A DNA stretch of 64,000 nt, from positions 17,721-81,720 of the forward strand of contig JAJRQI010000063.1 in assembly GCA_024280335.1 (NCBI GenBank), given 5' to 3'. Every line of letters starts with the position of its first letter. Position 1 is the stretch's first letter. The notes beneath the pieces were generated by a model, which saw nothing but the letters and a program-made list of their open reading frames with translations, ran no database searches and had not been told where the DNA came from. This document shows, in pieces, positions 34,986 to 42,565 of this stretch. Source of the DNA: Deltaproteobacteria bacterium. GTDB lineage: Bacteria; Desulfobacterota; Desulfuromonadia; Desulfuromonadales; Geopsychrobacteraceae. Both the position numbers and the translations under genes were made by a program.

Positions 34986-35388
34986 AAACACCCAGCTGGC
35001 GATCAGCTCGCAGACCGATGTCATTGTTTGCCGCCAAAAGGCGAGAGAGGCGGCGGTTACGATGGGCTTCGGCCTGGCCGACCAGACGCGACTGGCCACG
35101 GCGGTCTCCGAGCTGGTCCGTAATGCCTTAAGGCATGGCGGTGGCGGAAACTGTTTGATTCGTGACCTCGAGGAAAAAGTTCAATACGGCATTGAAATTT
35201 TGATTGAGGACGATGGCCCCGGTATCGCTGATATCGATCAGGCGCTGGAGGATGGTTATTCGACCGACAAGAGTCTGGGGTTGGGATTGCCCGCTGCCAA
35301 ACGTCTGGTTCACGTGCTGCACATAGATTCGCAACCGGGCCGAACTTGCATCAGCATAAAGATGTATCTGCAGAAAAAGGCTGCTTGA
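34972..35388 (+). CDS. rsbT: Serine/threonine kinase RsbT
   Basis: 138 residues of GHKL ATPase: N-box 'AVSELVRNALRHGGGG', 'IEDDGPGIADIDQALEDGYS' and 'SLGLGLPAAKRLVHVLHIDS'. This is the switch kinase that phosphorylates RsbR and RsbS and then leaves to activate a downstream target. ATG 34972 was chosen because the frame's earlier start lies well inside rsbS. Overlap with rsbS and a shared base with the next ATPase gene indicate stoichiometric translation. Confidence 0.93.
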   Translation: MTELKNTQLAISSQTDVIVCRQKAREAAVTMGFGLADQTRLATAVSELVRNALRHGGGGNCLIRDLEEKVQYGIEILIEDDGPGIADIDQALEDGYSTDKSLGLGLPAAKRLVHVLHIDSQPGRTCISIKMYLQKKAA

Positions 35389-35870
35389 TGGCCGGCGCCA
35401 AATTAACGACATGCCCGGATCCTGAGGATTGCTTCCGCCGGCCAAGCTGCTTACCGGTGACTGACGAGCATCATGTGCAGATTGTCCGCCGTCATGCCCT
35501 GCAGTGCACCGCGCAGCTTGGCATGTCCCGCCTCAGTTCTCATTATGTAGCTACCGCGGTCTCCGAGTTGGCCAACAACCTCTTTTTCCACACCAGCAAC
35601 GGCGGTGAGATCCGGTTTTGCTGCCTGGACAAAGCGGGCAGAGTCGGCATTGAAATCATCGCCCAGGACGAAGGCCCCGGCATCGTGGATATTGCTGCGG
35701 CAATGACCGATGGTTTTTCGACCAATGGCGGCCTCGGTGCCGGCCTCGGCGGGGTACGACGCCTTATGGATGAGTTTGAGATCAGCTCTAAGCCAGGTAT
35801 CGGTACGCGCATTATCGCTCGAAAATGGCTGACGGAGGCCGAGCTATGCTGCGACCGCAAATCTCACTGA
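35388..35870 (+). CDS. Second RsbT-like GHKL ATPase / anti-sigma-type kinase
   Basis: 160 residues: N-box 'ATAVSELANNLFFHTSNGG', 'AQDEGPGIVDIAAAMTDGFS' and 'GLGAGLGGVRRLMDEFEI'. It is clearly related to RsbT but has a longer N-terminus with several cysteines (within the first 20 residues) and a bulkier N-box. The catalytic Asn and the glycine motifs are kept. ATG 35388 shares one base with the rsbT stop. Such a second ATPase accompanies stressosome genes in several Gram-negative bacteria; whether it phosphorylates STAS proteins or regulates another partner is unknown. Confidence 0.85.
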   Translation: MAGAKLTTCPDPEDCFRRPSCLPVTDEHHVQIVRRHALQCTAQLGMSRLSSHYVATAVSELANNLFFHTSNGGEIRFCCLDKAGRVGIEIIAQDEGPGIVDIAAAMTDGFSTNGGLGAGLGGVRRLMDEFEISSKPGIGTRIIARKWLTEAELCCDRKSH

Positions 35871-36451
35871 ACAGGCGCGCCTATCCCGGCGAGGCCGATT
35901 GCGGTGATCAGCTCGACTGGTGGCAAGACGGCAAGCGGCTGTGCTGCTGCGTGGTTGACGGCCTGGGTCACGGTCCGCTCGCTAAAGTTGCGGGCTGTGA
36001 AATCCTGCAGTTCGTTGGCAGGCAACGTGCGGTATCACCCGAATCGCTGTTTACGACTTGCGATAAAGCGATGAACAAAGAGCGTGGTGGCGTAATGGCC
36101 GTCGCTTGGATTGAAGGCGATCAGCTGACCTATGCCTCGGTCGGTAATATCGCAGGCTACCTGGTGCATGTGGATGTCGAACAGGAGACGCACCGGCTCG
36201 AACAGCTCAATATGGATCGCGGCATGATCGGCGGTGGTTTCAAAAGACTGACGGTGCAAAAGCTGACTCTAACTGCGGGTGATCTGTTGATCATGCATAG
36301 CGACGGGGTGAACCCGCTCTACAATCTGGAACCCTGGCAACCGGTAATCGATAACTGTGAAATGCTCGGCAGGGTCATCCTGGAAGATCAGGCCAAGCAG
36401 ACCGATGACGCCTGTGTGCTGGTCTATCATCATCAAAGGGTGAAACCATGA
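35846..36451 (+). CDS. rsbX: PP2C-type phosphatase RsbX-like
   Basis: 201 residues of the SpoIIE/RsbX PP2C-like fold: 'ADCGDQLDWWQDGKRLCCCV' then 'VDGLGHGPLAKVAGCEILQF', 'LTYASVGNIAGYLV' and 'GDLLIMHSDGVNPL'. The metal-binding Asp residues of 'DCGDQ', 'VDGLGHG' and 'SDGV' are present. RsbX resets the stressosome by dephosphorylating RsbR and RsbS. ATG 35846 follows ACGGAGG; an in-frame start 21 bases earlier is within the preceding gene. Overlaps both neighbours. Confidence 0.9.
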   Translation: MLRPQISLNRRAYPGEADCGDQLDWWQDGKRLCCCVVDGLGHGPLAKVAGCEILQFVGRQRAVSPESLFTTCDKAMNKERGGVMAVAWIEGDQLTYASVGNIAGYLVHVDVEQETHRLEQLNMDRGMIGGGFKRLTVQKLTLTAGDLLIMHSDGVNPLYNLEPWQPVIDNCEMLGRVILEDQAKQTDDACVLVYHHQRVKP

Positions 36452-36933
36452 GTGCTGAAAAAAACCAGTTGTCCGACCTGTACACGCAACTTCTCCTGGA
36501 ATACGTAAAAAACCTGGAAGAAGCCCCGCTCGCAGCTCTTGAAGCCCTGGGTGAGAAAATGATCGCTGCAGACATGCCGAATGAGGAGGTCGGTGAAATC
36601 CATGACTGCGCCATGGCCAGACTGCTGGAAGCTGAAGATTTCAGTGCTGAAAAAATTCGCGCTGCATCACAGCCGCTGATGCAGTTGCTCATTGTCTACA
36701 GTATTGCGGCGTATCGAGTGACAAACGCCAAGAAAAAAGCTGATCAGGAACTGGAAAAATACCGCAATCATCTGGAAGAGCGGGTTCGGGAGCGGACCGA
36801 AGAACTGCATAAGACCGTCAACCTGATGGCCGGGCGCGAGGTACGGATGGCGGAACTGAAAAAAGTGATTAAACAATTGTGCGCACAACTCGAAGATGCC
36901 GGGCTGGTTCCGGTGGCCGATGGCCATCAGTAA
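36448..36933 (+). CDS. RsbU N-terminal-like domain with coiled coil, no phosphatase domain
   Basis: 161 residues. Residues 8-85 match the RsbT-binding N-terminal domain of the phosphatase RsbU by pattern ('LYTQLLLEYVKNLEEAPLAA', 'EEVGEIHDCAMARL', 'LMQLLIVYSIAAYRV'). A coiled coil follows ('LEKYRNHLEERVRERTEEL'), of the type that usually leads into a kinase or cyclase, but the protein stops there. In Bacillus, released RsbT activates RsbU through this domain; here the output domain is missing. The hybrid kinase 810 bases downstream may be the separated output. ATGA overlap with rsbX. Confidence 0.78.
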   Translation: MSAEKNQLSDLYTQLLLEYVKNLEEAPLAALEALGEKMIAADMPNEEVGEIHDCAMARLLEAEDFSAEKIRAASQPLMQLLIVYSIAAYRVTNAKKKADQELEKYRNHLEERVRERTEELHKTVNLMAGREVRMAELKKVIKQLCAQLEDAGLVPVADGHQ

Positions 36934-37136
36934 ACAGGTTTCGGGCTCACTAAAAAGTGCCTCGATAATCAAACATTTCCCATCACTAGTGTCGGATAAA
37001 AGAAGTAAATCCATCTGGTTAGAGATTGGCGGCTCTGGCTTCCCAATTCCGTAATTACCTTAGAATGGCGCTAGTTTAAGGCCCTCTAGCATGGGGAAGC
37101 AGCTGAAAATATTGGCTTGAAATGGCATAATTGGCC
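36934..37136. other. Non-coding start of an 810-bp gap
   Basis: The gap between the RsbU-N-like gene and the hybrid kinase holds, in order: about 200 bases with nothing I recognise, a decayed IS4-type transposase (37137-37561), a promoter candidate overlapping its end, and a 132-bp inverted-repeat element (37585-37716). Confidence 0.4.
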
Positions 37137-37561
37137 ATGAAAAATACAACGCCAATGCTTCCAGGATTTCACTTGCAGACCTTGCGTCGAAAGCCCCGTT
37201 CTGCCCAGCAGAAACTTGCAGGAAAAATGGCTTTGTTGAAACAAAAGTCCTTCAAGCAGATCGGCAAGGTCTTGGAAAAGTTCATCCCCAGTTCTCTTCT
37301 CAAGCATGAACCTGAAGGTGAAGAGCTATCTGGGCACCTCACGCAACGGCGTGATGATTCAACTCTGGATTGCCCGTGCGCCTATCTGGTGCTGGCGTTT
37401 TGAAGTTTCAGTCGAAAATTGGGCACTCCATGCAGCAAATGTTGCGGTTATTACAGTTAACTCTGTTTGAACGGCGCGATTTCATGGAGTTATTTGCGCC
37501 GCCAGGCAGTTGTCGCTCATTTGAAACTACGGGACAGCAGTGGTATAGTTTTTATTCTTGA
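37137..37561 (+). pseudogene. Decayed IS4-family transposase with large internal deletion and frameshifts
   Basis: The first frame gives an IS4-like N-terminus ('QIGKVLEKFIPSSLLKHEPE'). Within ~60 bases the reading must switch to the frame of 37307 ('LKVKSYLGTSRNGVMIQLWI', typical of the C-terminal end of these transposases) and then to the frame of 37370 ('LKFQSKIGHSMQQMLRLLQL' and 'TLFERRDFMELF'). So the first ~60 and last ~80 codons are joined with the DDE catalytic core missing, and two frameshifts. Not functional. No clear terminal inverted repeats remain around it. Confidence 0.7.
37521..37549 (+). promoter_or_regulatory. Candidate sigma-70 promoter for the hybrid kinase operon
   Basis: TTGAAA (37521-37526), 17 bases, TATAGT (37544-37549), context GGTATAGTTTTTAT. 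This is the best of three similar boxes (others at 15568 and 33402). It lies about 195 bases before the kinase, at the end of the transposase remnant. Confidence 0.45.
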
Positions 37562-37584
37562 TTGCAACTTATTAACCAATTAGT

Positions 37585-37716
37585 ACGAATCTTCAGCTAG
37601 TCCTTCTCCATGTGGGAGAAGGTGGCCGAAGGCCGGATGAGGGGGGCTTTTCGAACGTTTCCCCTGCCCCTGCCCTCTCCCACAGAGAAGATCTTACCAC
37701 GTAGCTGAAGATTCGT
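37585..37716. mobile_element. 132-bp element with perfect 15-bp terminal inverted repeats
   Basis: ACGAATCTTCAGCTA (37585-37599) is exactly inverted at 37702-37716 (TAGCTGAAGATTCGT). The interior has a CCTTCTCC...GGGAGAAGG hairpin and pyrimidine-rich CCCCTGCCCCTGCCCTCTCC. It has no coding frame. MITE-like or a composite extragenic repeat; similar CT/GA-rich composition occurs at 1275-1339. Confidence 0.65.
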
Positions 37717-37743
37717 GTTGATAAGGATAGATTAGGACCATAG

Positions 37744-40455
37744 ATGGCAGAACCTCTGAATATCCTTCACCTTGAAGATAATCCCAATGATGCTGAACTG
37801 GTGCGTTACGCTCTTGACAAGGCAAAGATCGTCTGTCGTATCGAGTGGGTTTCGGGAGAACAGGAGTTTCTACGTGCTCTCGACGAACAGAGTTTCGATA
37901 TTGTCTTGGCTGACTATTCTCTCCCTGATTACGATGGTTTAGCTGCACTGGTTGAGGTGCAGCAGCGTGACCTTTTGATCCCCTTCGTTCTGGTGACCGG
38001 CGCCTTGGGTGAGGAACGAGCAATTGAAAGCATCAAGGCGGGGGTTACCGATTATATCCTGAAAACCAATTTGCTTCGCTTACAAACAGCTGTTCCGCGA
38101 GCGATCGAAGCCGCTCGTGAAAATTTGCAGAAAAAGCTGACCTTGGAAGCCCTGCGGTTAAGCGAAGAACGCTTTGATCTGGCGGTTCGTGGCTCGGGGG
38201 CTGGAATCTGGGATTGGGGCGATGTCTCAAGCGGTCAGATGTGGTGGTCTCCGCGGATCTATGAAATCCTTGGATTTGAAGATGGGGAAATCCCGGCAAC
38301 CAGAGACCAGTTGTATGAAATGATTCACCCGGATGATGTCGGCACTTCCCGACGGGCAATGCAGAGCCATTTTATCGAACATAAACCCTATGATGTCGAA
38401 TTTCGCTTGAAGCATAAGCTTGGACATTATATCTGGATACGCTCGCGCGGACAGGCGCTTGTTGATGCGGAAGGTAGGCCGACCCGCATGGCTGGTTATG
38501 TTCAGGACATCAGCGATCGAAAACTGGCTCAGAAGGCGTTGCGGGCAAGGGAAAAAGATTTGTTGCGTGCCCAACAGGTCGGGCATGTCGGATCCTGGTA
38601 TCTGGATATCGATATGGACTGTCTACGCTGGACGGATGAGACCTATCGTATTTTTGGTTTCGAGAACCATGAAGATTTTGGCGGAACAATAGAGGCATTT
38701 CTGGGCAGGGTGCATCCGGATGATCGGGAGCGGGTTGAACAAGCTTGGAATGCCGCTTTGGCGGGGCAGACCTACGATATAGAACATAGAATTCTGTTGC
38801 CGGATGGTGAAATCAGGCATGTTCGAGAAATGGCAGAAATCGAGTTTGATGACAAGTCACAGCCTGTCAGGGTGATCGGTGTCGTGCATGACCATACCGA
38901 GCAGCGGCGAGTTGAGGAGGAAAAGCGCAAGGCCGATGAAATCTACCAGATTATTTCTACGACTGCCCAAGAGGCGTTCGTGATGATCAACGCGGCCGGC
39001 TTGGTGACGTTCTGGAATCCGGCGGCAGAAACGATTTTTGGTTACAGCGAACATGAGACCCTTGGACAAGAGATTCATCAGCTACTTGCCCCGGAAAACA
39101 TTCGTCCGTTTGCCATGAAAGCTCTGAGGATGTTCGCTTTGACCGGGGAAGGGGCGATGCTCGGAAAAATAATGGAAGTTGAAGGGCGGACCAAACAAGG
39201 GGAATTGATCCCACTGGAGGTTTCCCTGAGCGGGATTTATCATGACGGTGAATGGCAGGCGATCGGCGTGCTGCGTGATATTTCTGAGCGTAAAGATGCA
39301 GAGGCTGAACGGCAGGCGTTGGAACAGCAGTTACGCCAGGCGCAAAAAATGGAAGCTATTGGCACCCTGGCTGGTGGGATTGCCCATGATTTCAATAATA
39401 TCCTGGCAGCAATTCTGGGTTATGCTTCGATGGTCGAGCGACGGTTGCAGGTGAATAGCAGGGAACGGCAAGATCTGCAGGAGGTACTCAAGGCTGCGGA
39501 GCGAGCCAAACAACTGGTCCGTCAGATTCTCACTTTCAGCCGCAGGAGTAGTTTGGAGAAGGAACCGGTTTACCTGGATCTGGTGATCAAGGAGGTTTTG
39601 CACTTGCTGCGTGCGTCGCTGCCCGCGACCATTAATGTCGTCACTCGCCTGCAGGTAGAAGGAGAGACAATTCTCGGTGATGCAACACAGGTTCATCAGG
39701 TTTTGATGAACCTCTGCACAAACGCCTACCACGCTATGCCGAAGGGGGGAACCTTGACCATTGAGCTTGCTAATAAGTTGCTCGATGAAGGAAACCTCTG
39801 TGGACTTCGTTCTGGATGCTATTTGGAACTCGTGGTTTCTGATACAGGAACCGGGATCAATCCAGAGATTATGGATCAGATTTTTGATCCCTACTTTACT
39901 ACTAAAGATGTGGATAGCGGAACCGGCCTTGGTTTGTCGGTGGTCCGTGGTATTGTTGCCGGGCTGGGTGGCGAGGTTCGGGTGCAGAGCAGTTTGGGAG
40001 AAGGAACCCGCTTCTGCCTGTTGTTCCCTAGTGTTCAACCGCAGGGACAGGCGAAACAAATGGAGGGGACAACTGCCGACGTCGGTGGGTCTGAACGTAT
40101 CCTGATCGTTGACGATGAAGTCAGCCTGGCGCAGCTTGGTAAGGAGTTTCTTGAGGACCTTGGTTACCGGGTAGCCTGCCAAACCAGCAGTTTGGGGGCC
40201 TTGCAGCAAGTGAAAACGGCACCGCAGGCATTTGACCTGGTGATCACGGATCAGACCATGCCACAAATGACCGGGATTGAACTGGCAAAACAGTTAAAAA
40301 TTATAGCTCCGGATCTGCCGGTGATCCTCTGCTCCGGGTTGCATTATTCTCTTGATTCCGAAGGGGTGTCTGAGACGGCCATTTGTGAAGTGTTACTGAA
40401 AACGGAGTTGCTAGATCGTGTACCACAATTAATTAGGGAGATTTTTGACCAGTGA
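37744..40455 (+). CDS. Hybrid histidine kinase: REC–PAS×3–kinase–REC
   Basis: 903 residues, no membrane helix. REC (about 5-125, Asp in 'IVLADYSLPDYDGLAAL'), three PAS domains (about 135-265, 280-395, 400-515; 'GHYIWIRSRGQALVDAEGRP', 'GSWYLDIDMDCLRWTDETYR', 'FVMINAAGLVTFWNPAAETI'), H-box 'GTLAGGIAHDFNNILAAIL', HATPase ('MNLCTNAYHAM', 'DTGTGINP', 'FDPYFTTKDVDSGTGLGLSV') and a C-terminal REC (about 775-900, Asp in 'LVITDQTMPQMTGIEL'). The 'HDFNN' kinase class differs from the other kinases here. The next gene starts inside its stop codon (GTGA). Confidence 0.92.
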   Translation: MAEPLNILHLEDNPNDAELVRYALDKAKIVCRIEWVSGEQEFLRALDEQSFDIVLADYSLPDYDGLAALVEVQQRDLLIPFVLVTGALGEERAIESIKAGVTDYILKTNLLRLQTAVPRAIEAARENLQKKLTLEALRLSEERFDLAVRGSGAGIWDWGDVSSGQMWWSPRIYEILGFEDGEIPATRDQLYEMIHPDDVGTSRRAMQSHFIEHKPYDVEFRLKHKLGHYIWIRSRGQALVDAEGRPTRMAGYVQDISDRKLAQKALRAREKDLLRAQQVGHVGSWYLDIDMDCLRWTDETYRIFGFENHEDFGGTIEAFLGRVHPDDRERVEQAWNAALAGQTYDIEHRILLPDGEIRHVREMAEIEFDDKSQPVRVIGVVHDHTEQRRVEEEKRKADEIYQIISTTAQEAFVMINAAGLVTFWNPAAETIFGYSEHETLGQEIHQLLAPENIRPFAMKALRMFALTGEGAMLGKIMEVEGRTKQGELIPLEVSLSGIYHDGEWQAIGVLRDISERKDAEAERQALEQQLRQAQKMEAIGTLAGGIAHDFNNILAAILGYASMVERRLQVNSRERQDLQEVLKAAERAKQLVRQILTFSRRSSLEKEPVYLDLVIKEVLHLLRASLPATINVVTRLQVEGETILGDATQVHQVLMNLCTNAYHAMPKGGTLTIELANKLLDEGNLCGLRSGCYLELVVSDTGTGINPEIMDQIFDPYFTTKDVDSGTGLGLSVVRGIVAGLGGEVRVQSSLGEGTRFCLLFPSVQPQGQAKQMEGTTADVGGSERILIVDDEVSLAQLGKEFLEDLGYRVACQTSSLGALQQVKTAPQAFDLVITDQTMPQMTGIELAKQLKIIAPDLPVILCSGLHYSLDSEGVSETAICEVLLKTELLDRVPQLIREIFDQ

Positions 40456-41708
40456 CAGAACTGAAGAAGAAAATCTTGGTGGTTGATGATGAACTCTCTA
40501 TCTGTCGTCTGCTGAAGAGAATATTGATCGAAAATAATTATGCGTGTGACTACGCACTAAGCGCTGCGGAGGCACTGCAAAAAATAGCCGCAGTGTCCTT
40601 TGATCTGGTGGTGACCGATATCAAGATGCCGGAGATGGATGGGTTGCAGTTGATCGAGAAGTTGCGCGTGCAGTTTCCGGAGTTGGCGATCCTCGTATCC
40701 ACTGGGGTGAATGAACGAGAGGTCGCTCTTAAAGCGTTGGAACTGGGTGCCTACGGTTATATGCTCAAGCCATGTGATGACTTTGAAGTGATGATTCATG
40801 TAGCAACGTCCCTGCGTCGTGCAGAGCTGGAAAAAATCAGTCGCTCTTACCGACAGGAATTGGAATCCCAGGTCGCCGAGCGGACAGCTTCACTTGAAGC
40901 GGCGAACCGGACCCTGGAAGAAACCAATCGGTTACTGCGGCAGCAGGAGAAACTGGCATCGATCGGACAATTGGCTGCCGGGATCGCCCATGAAATAAAA
41001 ACGCCGACCGGTTTTATTGCCAGTAATCTGGGAAGTTTGAAGAAATATCAGGAACGCTTGCTTGAGTATATTGCTGTGCAAAAACAGATGCTGGATGAAT
41101 CCGGTTCAAAGGAGCAGCAGGCAGAACTTAAATCCTTTGCCCGTAAGTTGAAAATCGAGATGATTCTCGATGATGCAGTCGAACTGGTGGAGAATTGCCT
41201 GGATGGGACTGGTCGGATCAATGCAATTATCCATGGTTTAAAGGATTTTTCCCGTCAGGACCAGATCGAAGCGGATATCCTTGATCTGAATAAGGTGATC
41301 GAGGACAGTTTGCTGCTCGTTCGTAATGAATTGAAATACAAAACAGAAGTGCAGACCGAGCTGACTGAAATTCCAAAGTTCCTTGGTTATCAACAGCGCC
41401 TCGGTCAGGTATTTATCAACCTTCTGGTCAATGCTGCCCACGCAATCAAGAAACAGGGAGTCATCACGGTGTCGACCCATGTGGAAAATAACGAGGTCAT
41501 TGCCACGGTTACCGACGATGGTTGCGGGATTCCGGAAGGAAATCTGCAAAAAATTTTTGAACCCTTTTATACCACCAAAGAAATCGGCGTCGGTACAGGA
41601 TTGGGCTTGAGCATTATTAAGGATATTATTGATCAGCATCAAGGGGGGATCGCTGTGGAGAGTACGGTCGGCAAAGGGACGACCTTCACCCTTCGCTTTC
41701 CAATCTAA
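40452..41708 (+). CDS. REC–histidine kinase fusion
   Basis: 418 residues: REC (about 8-122; 'ILVVDDELS', Asp in 'LVVTDIKMPEMDGLQL', 'GYMLKPCDDFEVM'), coiled coil (about 130-180), H-box 'GQLAAGIAHEIKTPTGF' and HATPase ('NLLVNAAHAI', 'DDGCGIPEGN', 'FEPFYTTKEIGVGTGLGLSI'). The kinase core is the same subfamily as the 16618-22146 kinases, with the N of HEINNP replaced (HEIKTP). It starts at GTG 40452 overlapping the hybrid kinase stop, and is followed by a strong terminator. Confidence 0.92.
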   Translation: MTELKKKILVVDDELSICRLLKRILIENNYACDYALSAAEALQKIAAVSFDLVVTDIKMPEMDGLQLIEKLRVQFPELAILVSTGVNEREVALKALELGAYGYMLKPCDDFEVMIHVATSLRRAELEKISRSYRQELESQVAERTASLEAANRTLEETNRLLRQQEKLASIGQLAAGIAHEIKTPTGFIASNLGSLKKYQERLLEYIAVQKQMLDESGSKEQQAELKSFARKLKIEMILDDAVELVENCLDGTGRINAIIHGLKDFSRQDQIEADILDLNKVIEDSLLLVRNELKYKTEVQTELTEIPKFLGYQQRLGQVFINLLVNAAHAIKKQGVITVSTHVENNEVIATVTDDGCGIPEGNLQKIFEPFYTTKEIGVGTGLGLSIIKDIIDQHQGGIAVESTVGKGTTFTLRFPI

Positions 41709-41743
41709 AAAAATTGATTTCAGCGATATGAAGTCAGCATTTC

Positions 41744-41774
41744 AGGGCAACATCTAACGATGTTGCCCTTTTTC
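41744..41774 (+). terminator. Rho-independent terminator at the end of the signalling island
   Basis: AGGGCAACAT (41744-41753), loop CTAACG, ATGTTGCCCT (41760-41769), then TTTTC. Perfect 10-bp stem with U-run, 35 bases after the last kinase stop. Confidence 0.88.
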
Positions 41775-41838
41775 TTGGATCGGATAATTCAGGATTAAAT
41801 TTAAGTTTTCAGCAGGTTCTCTCTGGGCGTCCATTTCT

Positions 41839-42453
41839 TCAGCCGAAAGTCGGCCAAAATATGGTTTTCAATAGTGCTGCCGCGGTAAACGTGGAAGAGG
41901 ACAGCTGTCGCTGGAGCTGTTGAAGTTGCATCCAGTCGATGACCTGCAAGGCTCCGGTAGGACATTCGCGTAAACAGGCCCGGTTCGTGAAATCACCACA
42001 GCCGTCACACTTTACGGCCTGCTTGCGGCTGGATGCGCTGCGGTTTTTTAGGTGTTTCTGCAGTGTGGCGGGGAGGCAGGCGATGGCGGCAAAGGGGCAG
42101 GCCGGCACGCAGCGGCCACAGCCGACACAGTGTTCGTTTGCCACTTGTGGGCTGCTTTGCCCCGGCTGTATCGCCTGTTGCGGACAGCTCTCTTCGCAGG
42201 CCGGGTGTGCGCAGCCCTGGCAGACCGGCATGATGGCATGTTTGTCTGTACTGTCGGTAGTAAGCGGCAGGCTGCGCCAGCGTCGCTCTGCGTGTCGGCG
42301 TTCACAGGCCAGCTAGCAGGCTCCGCATTCCAGACAACGTTTCAAGTCCCGGATCATGATTTGTCGACAACGGTTCACGATTAACCGTTCGCTGACCCCG
42401 CTTTTTGCGGAGAGCACTTCTTGATCAGAGGCGCTGGTAGCAAGGTGTTCCAT
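41839..42453 (-). pseudogene. Four-cluster [4Fe-4S] ferredoxin gene interrupted by an in-frame TAG
   Basis: From ATG 42453 (AAGGA six bases upstream) the frame runs 204 codons to 41839 with one TAG at codon 47 (42315-42313). The TAG sits inside the first cluster motif, C-LE-C-GA-C-TAG-LA-C, exactly in the x3 spacer. Three more motifs follow: CQGCAHPACEESCP, CVGCGRCVPACP and CDGCGDFTNRACLRECP, 16 cysteines in all, as in HycB/DmsB-type electron-transfer subunits. Frame, start and cysteine spacing are otherwise intact, so this is a recent nonsense mutation (CAG to TAG is the simplest), a sequencing error, or readthrough. Reinitiation at ATG 42231 would give a three-cluster fragment but has no ribosome site. 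It is the last gene of the cytochrome cluster. Confidence 0.8.
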
Positions 42454-42565
42454 CTGTCATCCTTGGGTTGTTACCTGGGTGATAATTGACTGCTCCTGCA
42501 CCTCCTTTGATTCAATTTATATGCCAATAGGAGGTGCCAGAAGGTTGTTGCAGGAGAAGTTTTCG

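Noticed and set aside
37131..37561. An intact small gene in place of the transposase remnant
   Set aside because: Recognisable IS4-type text continues across two frame changes, which a real gene would not show.
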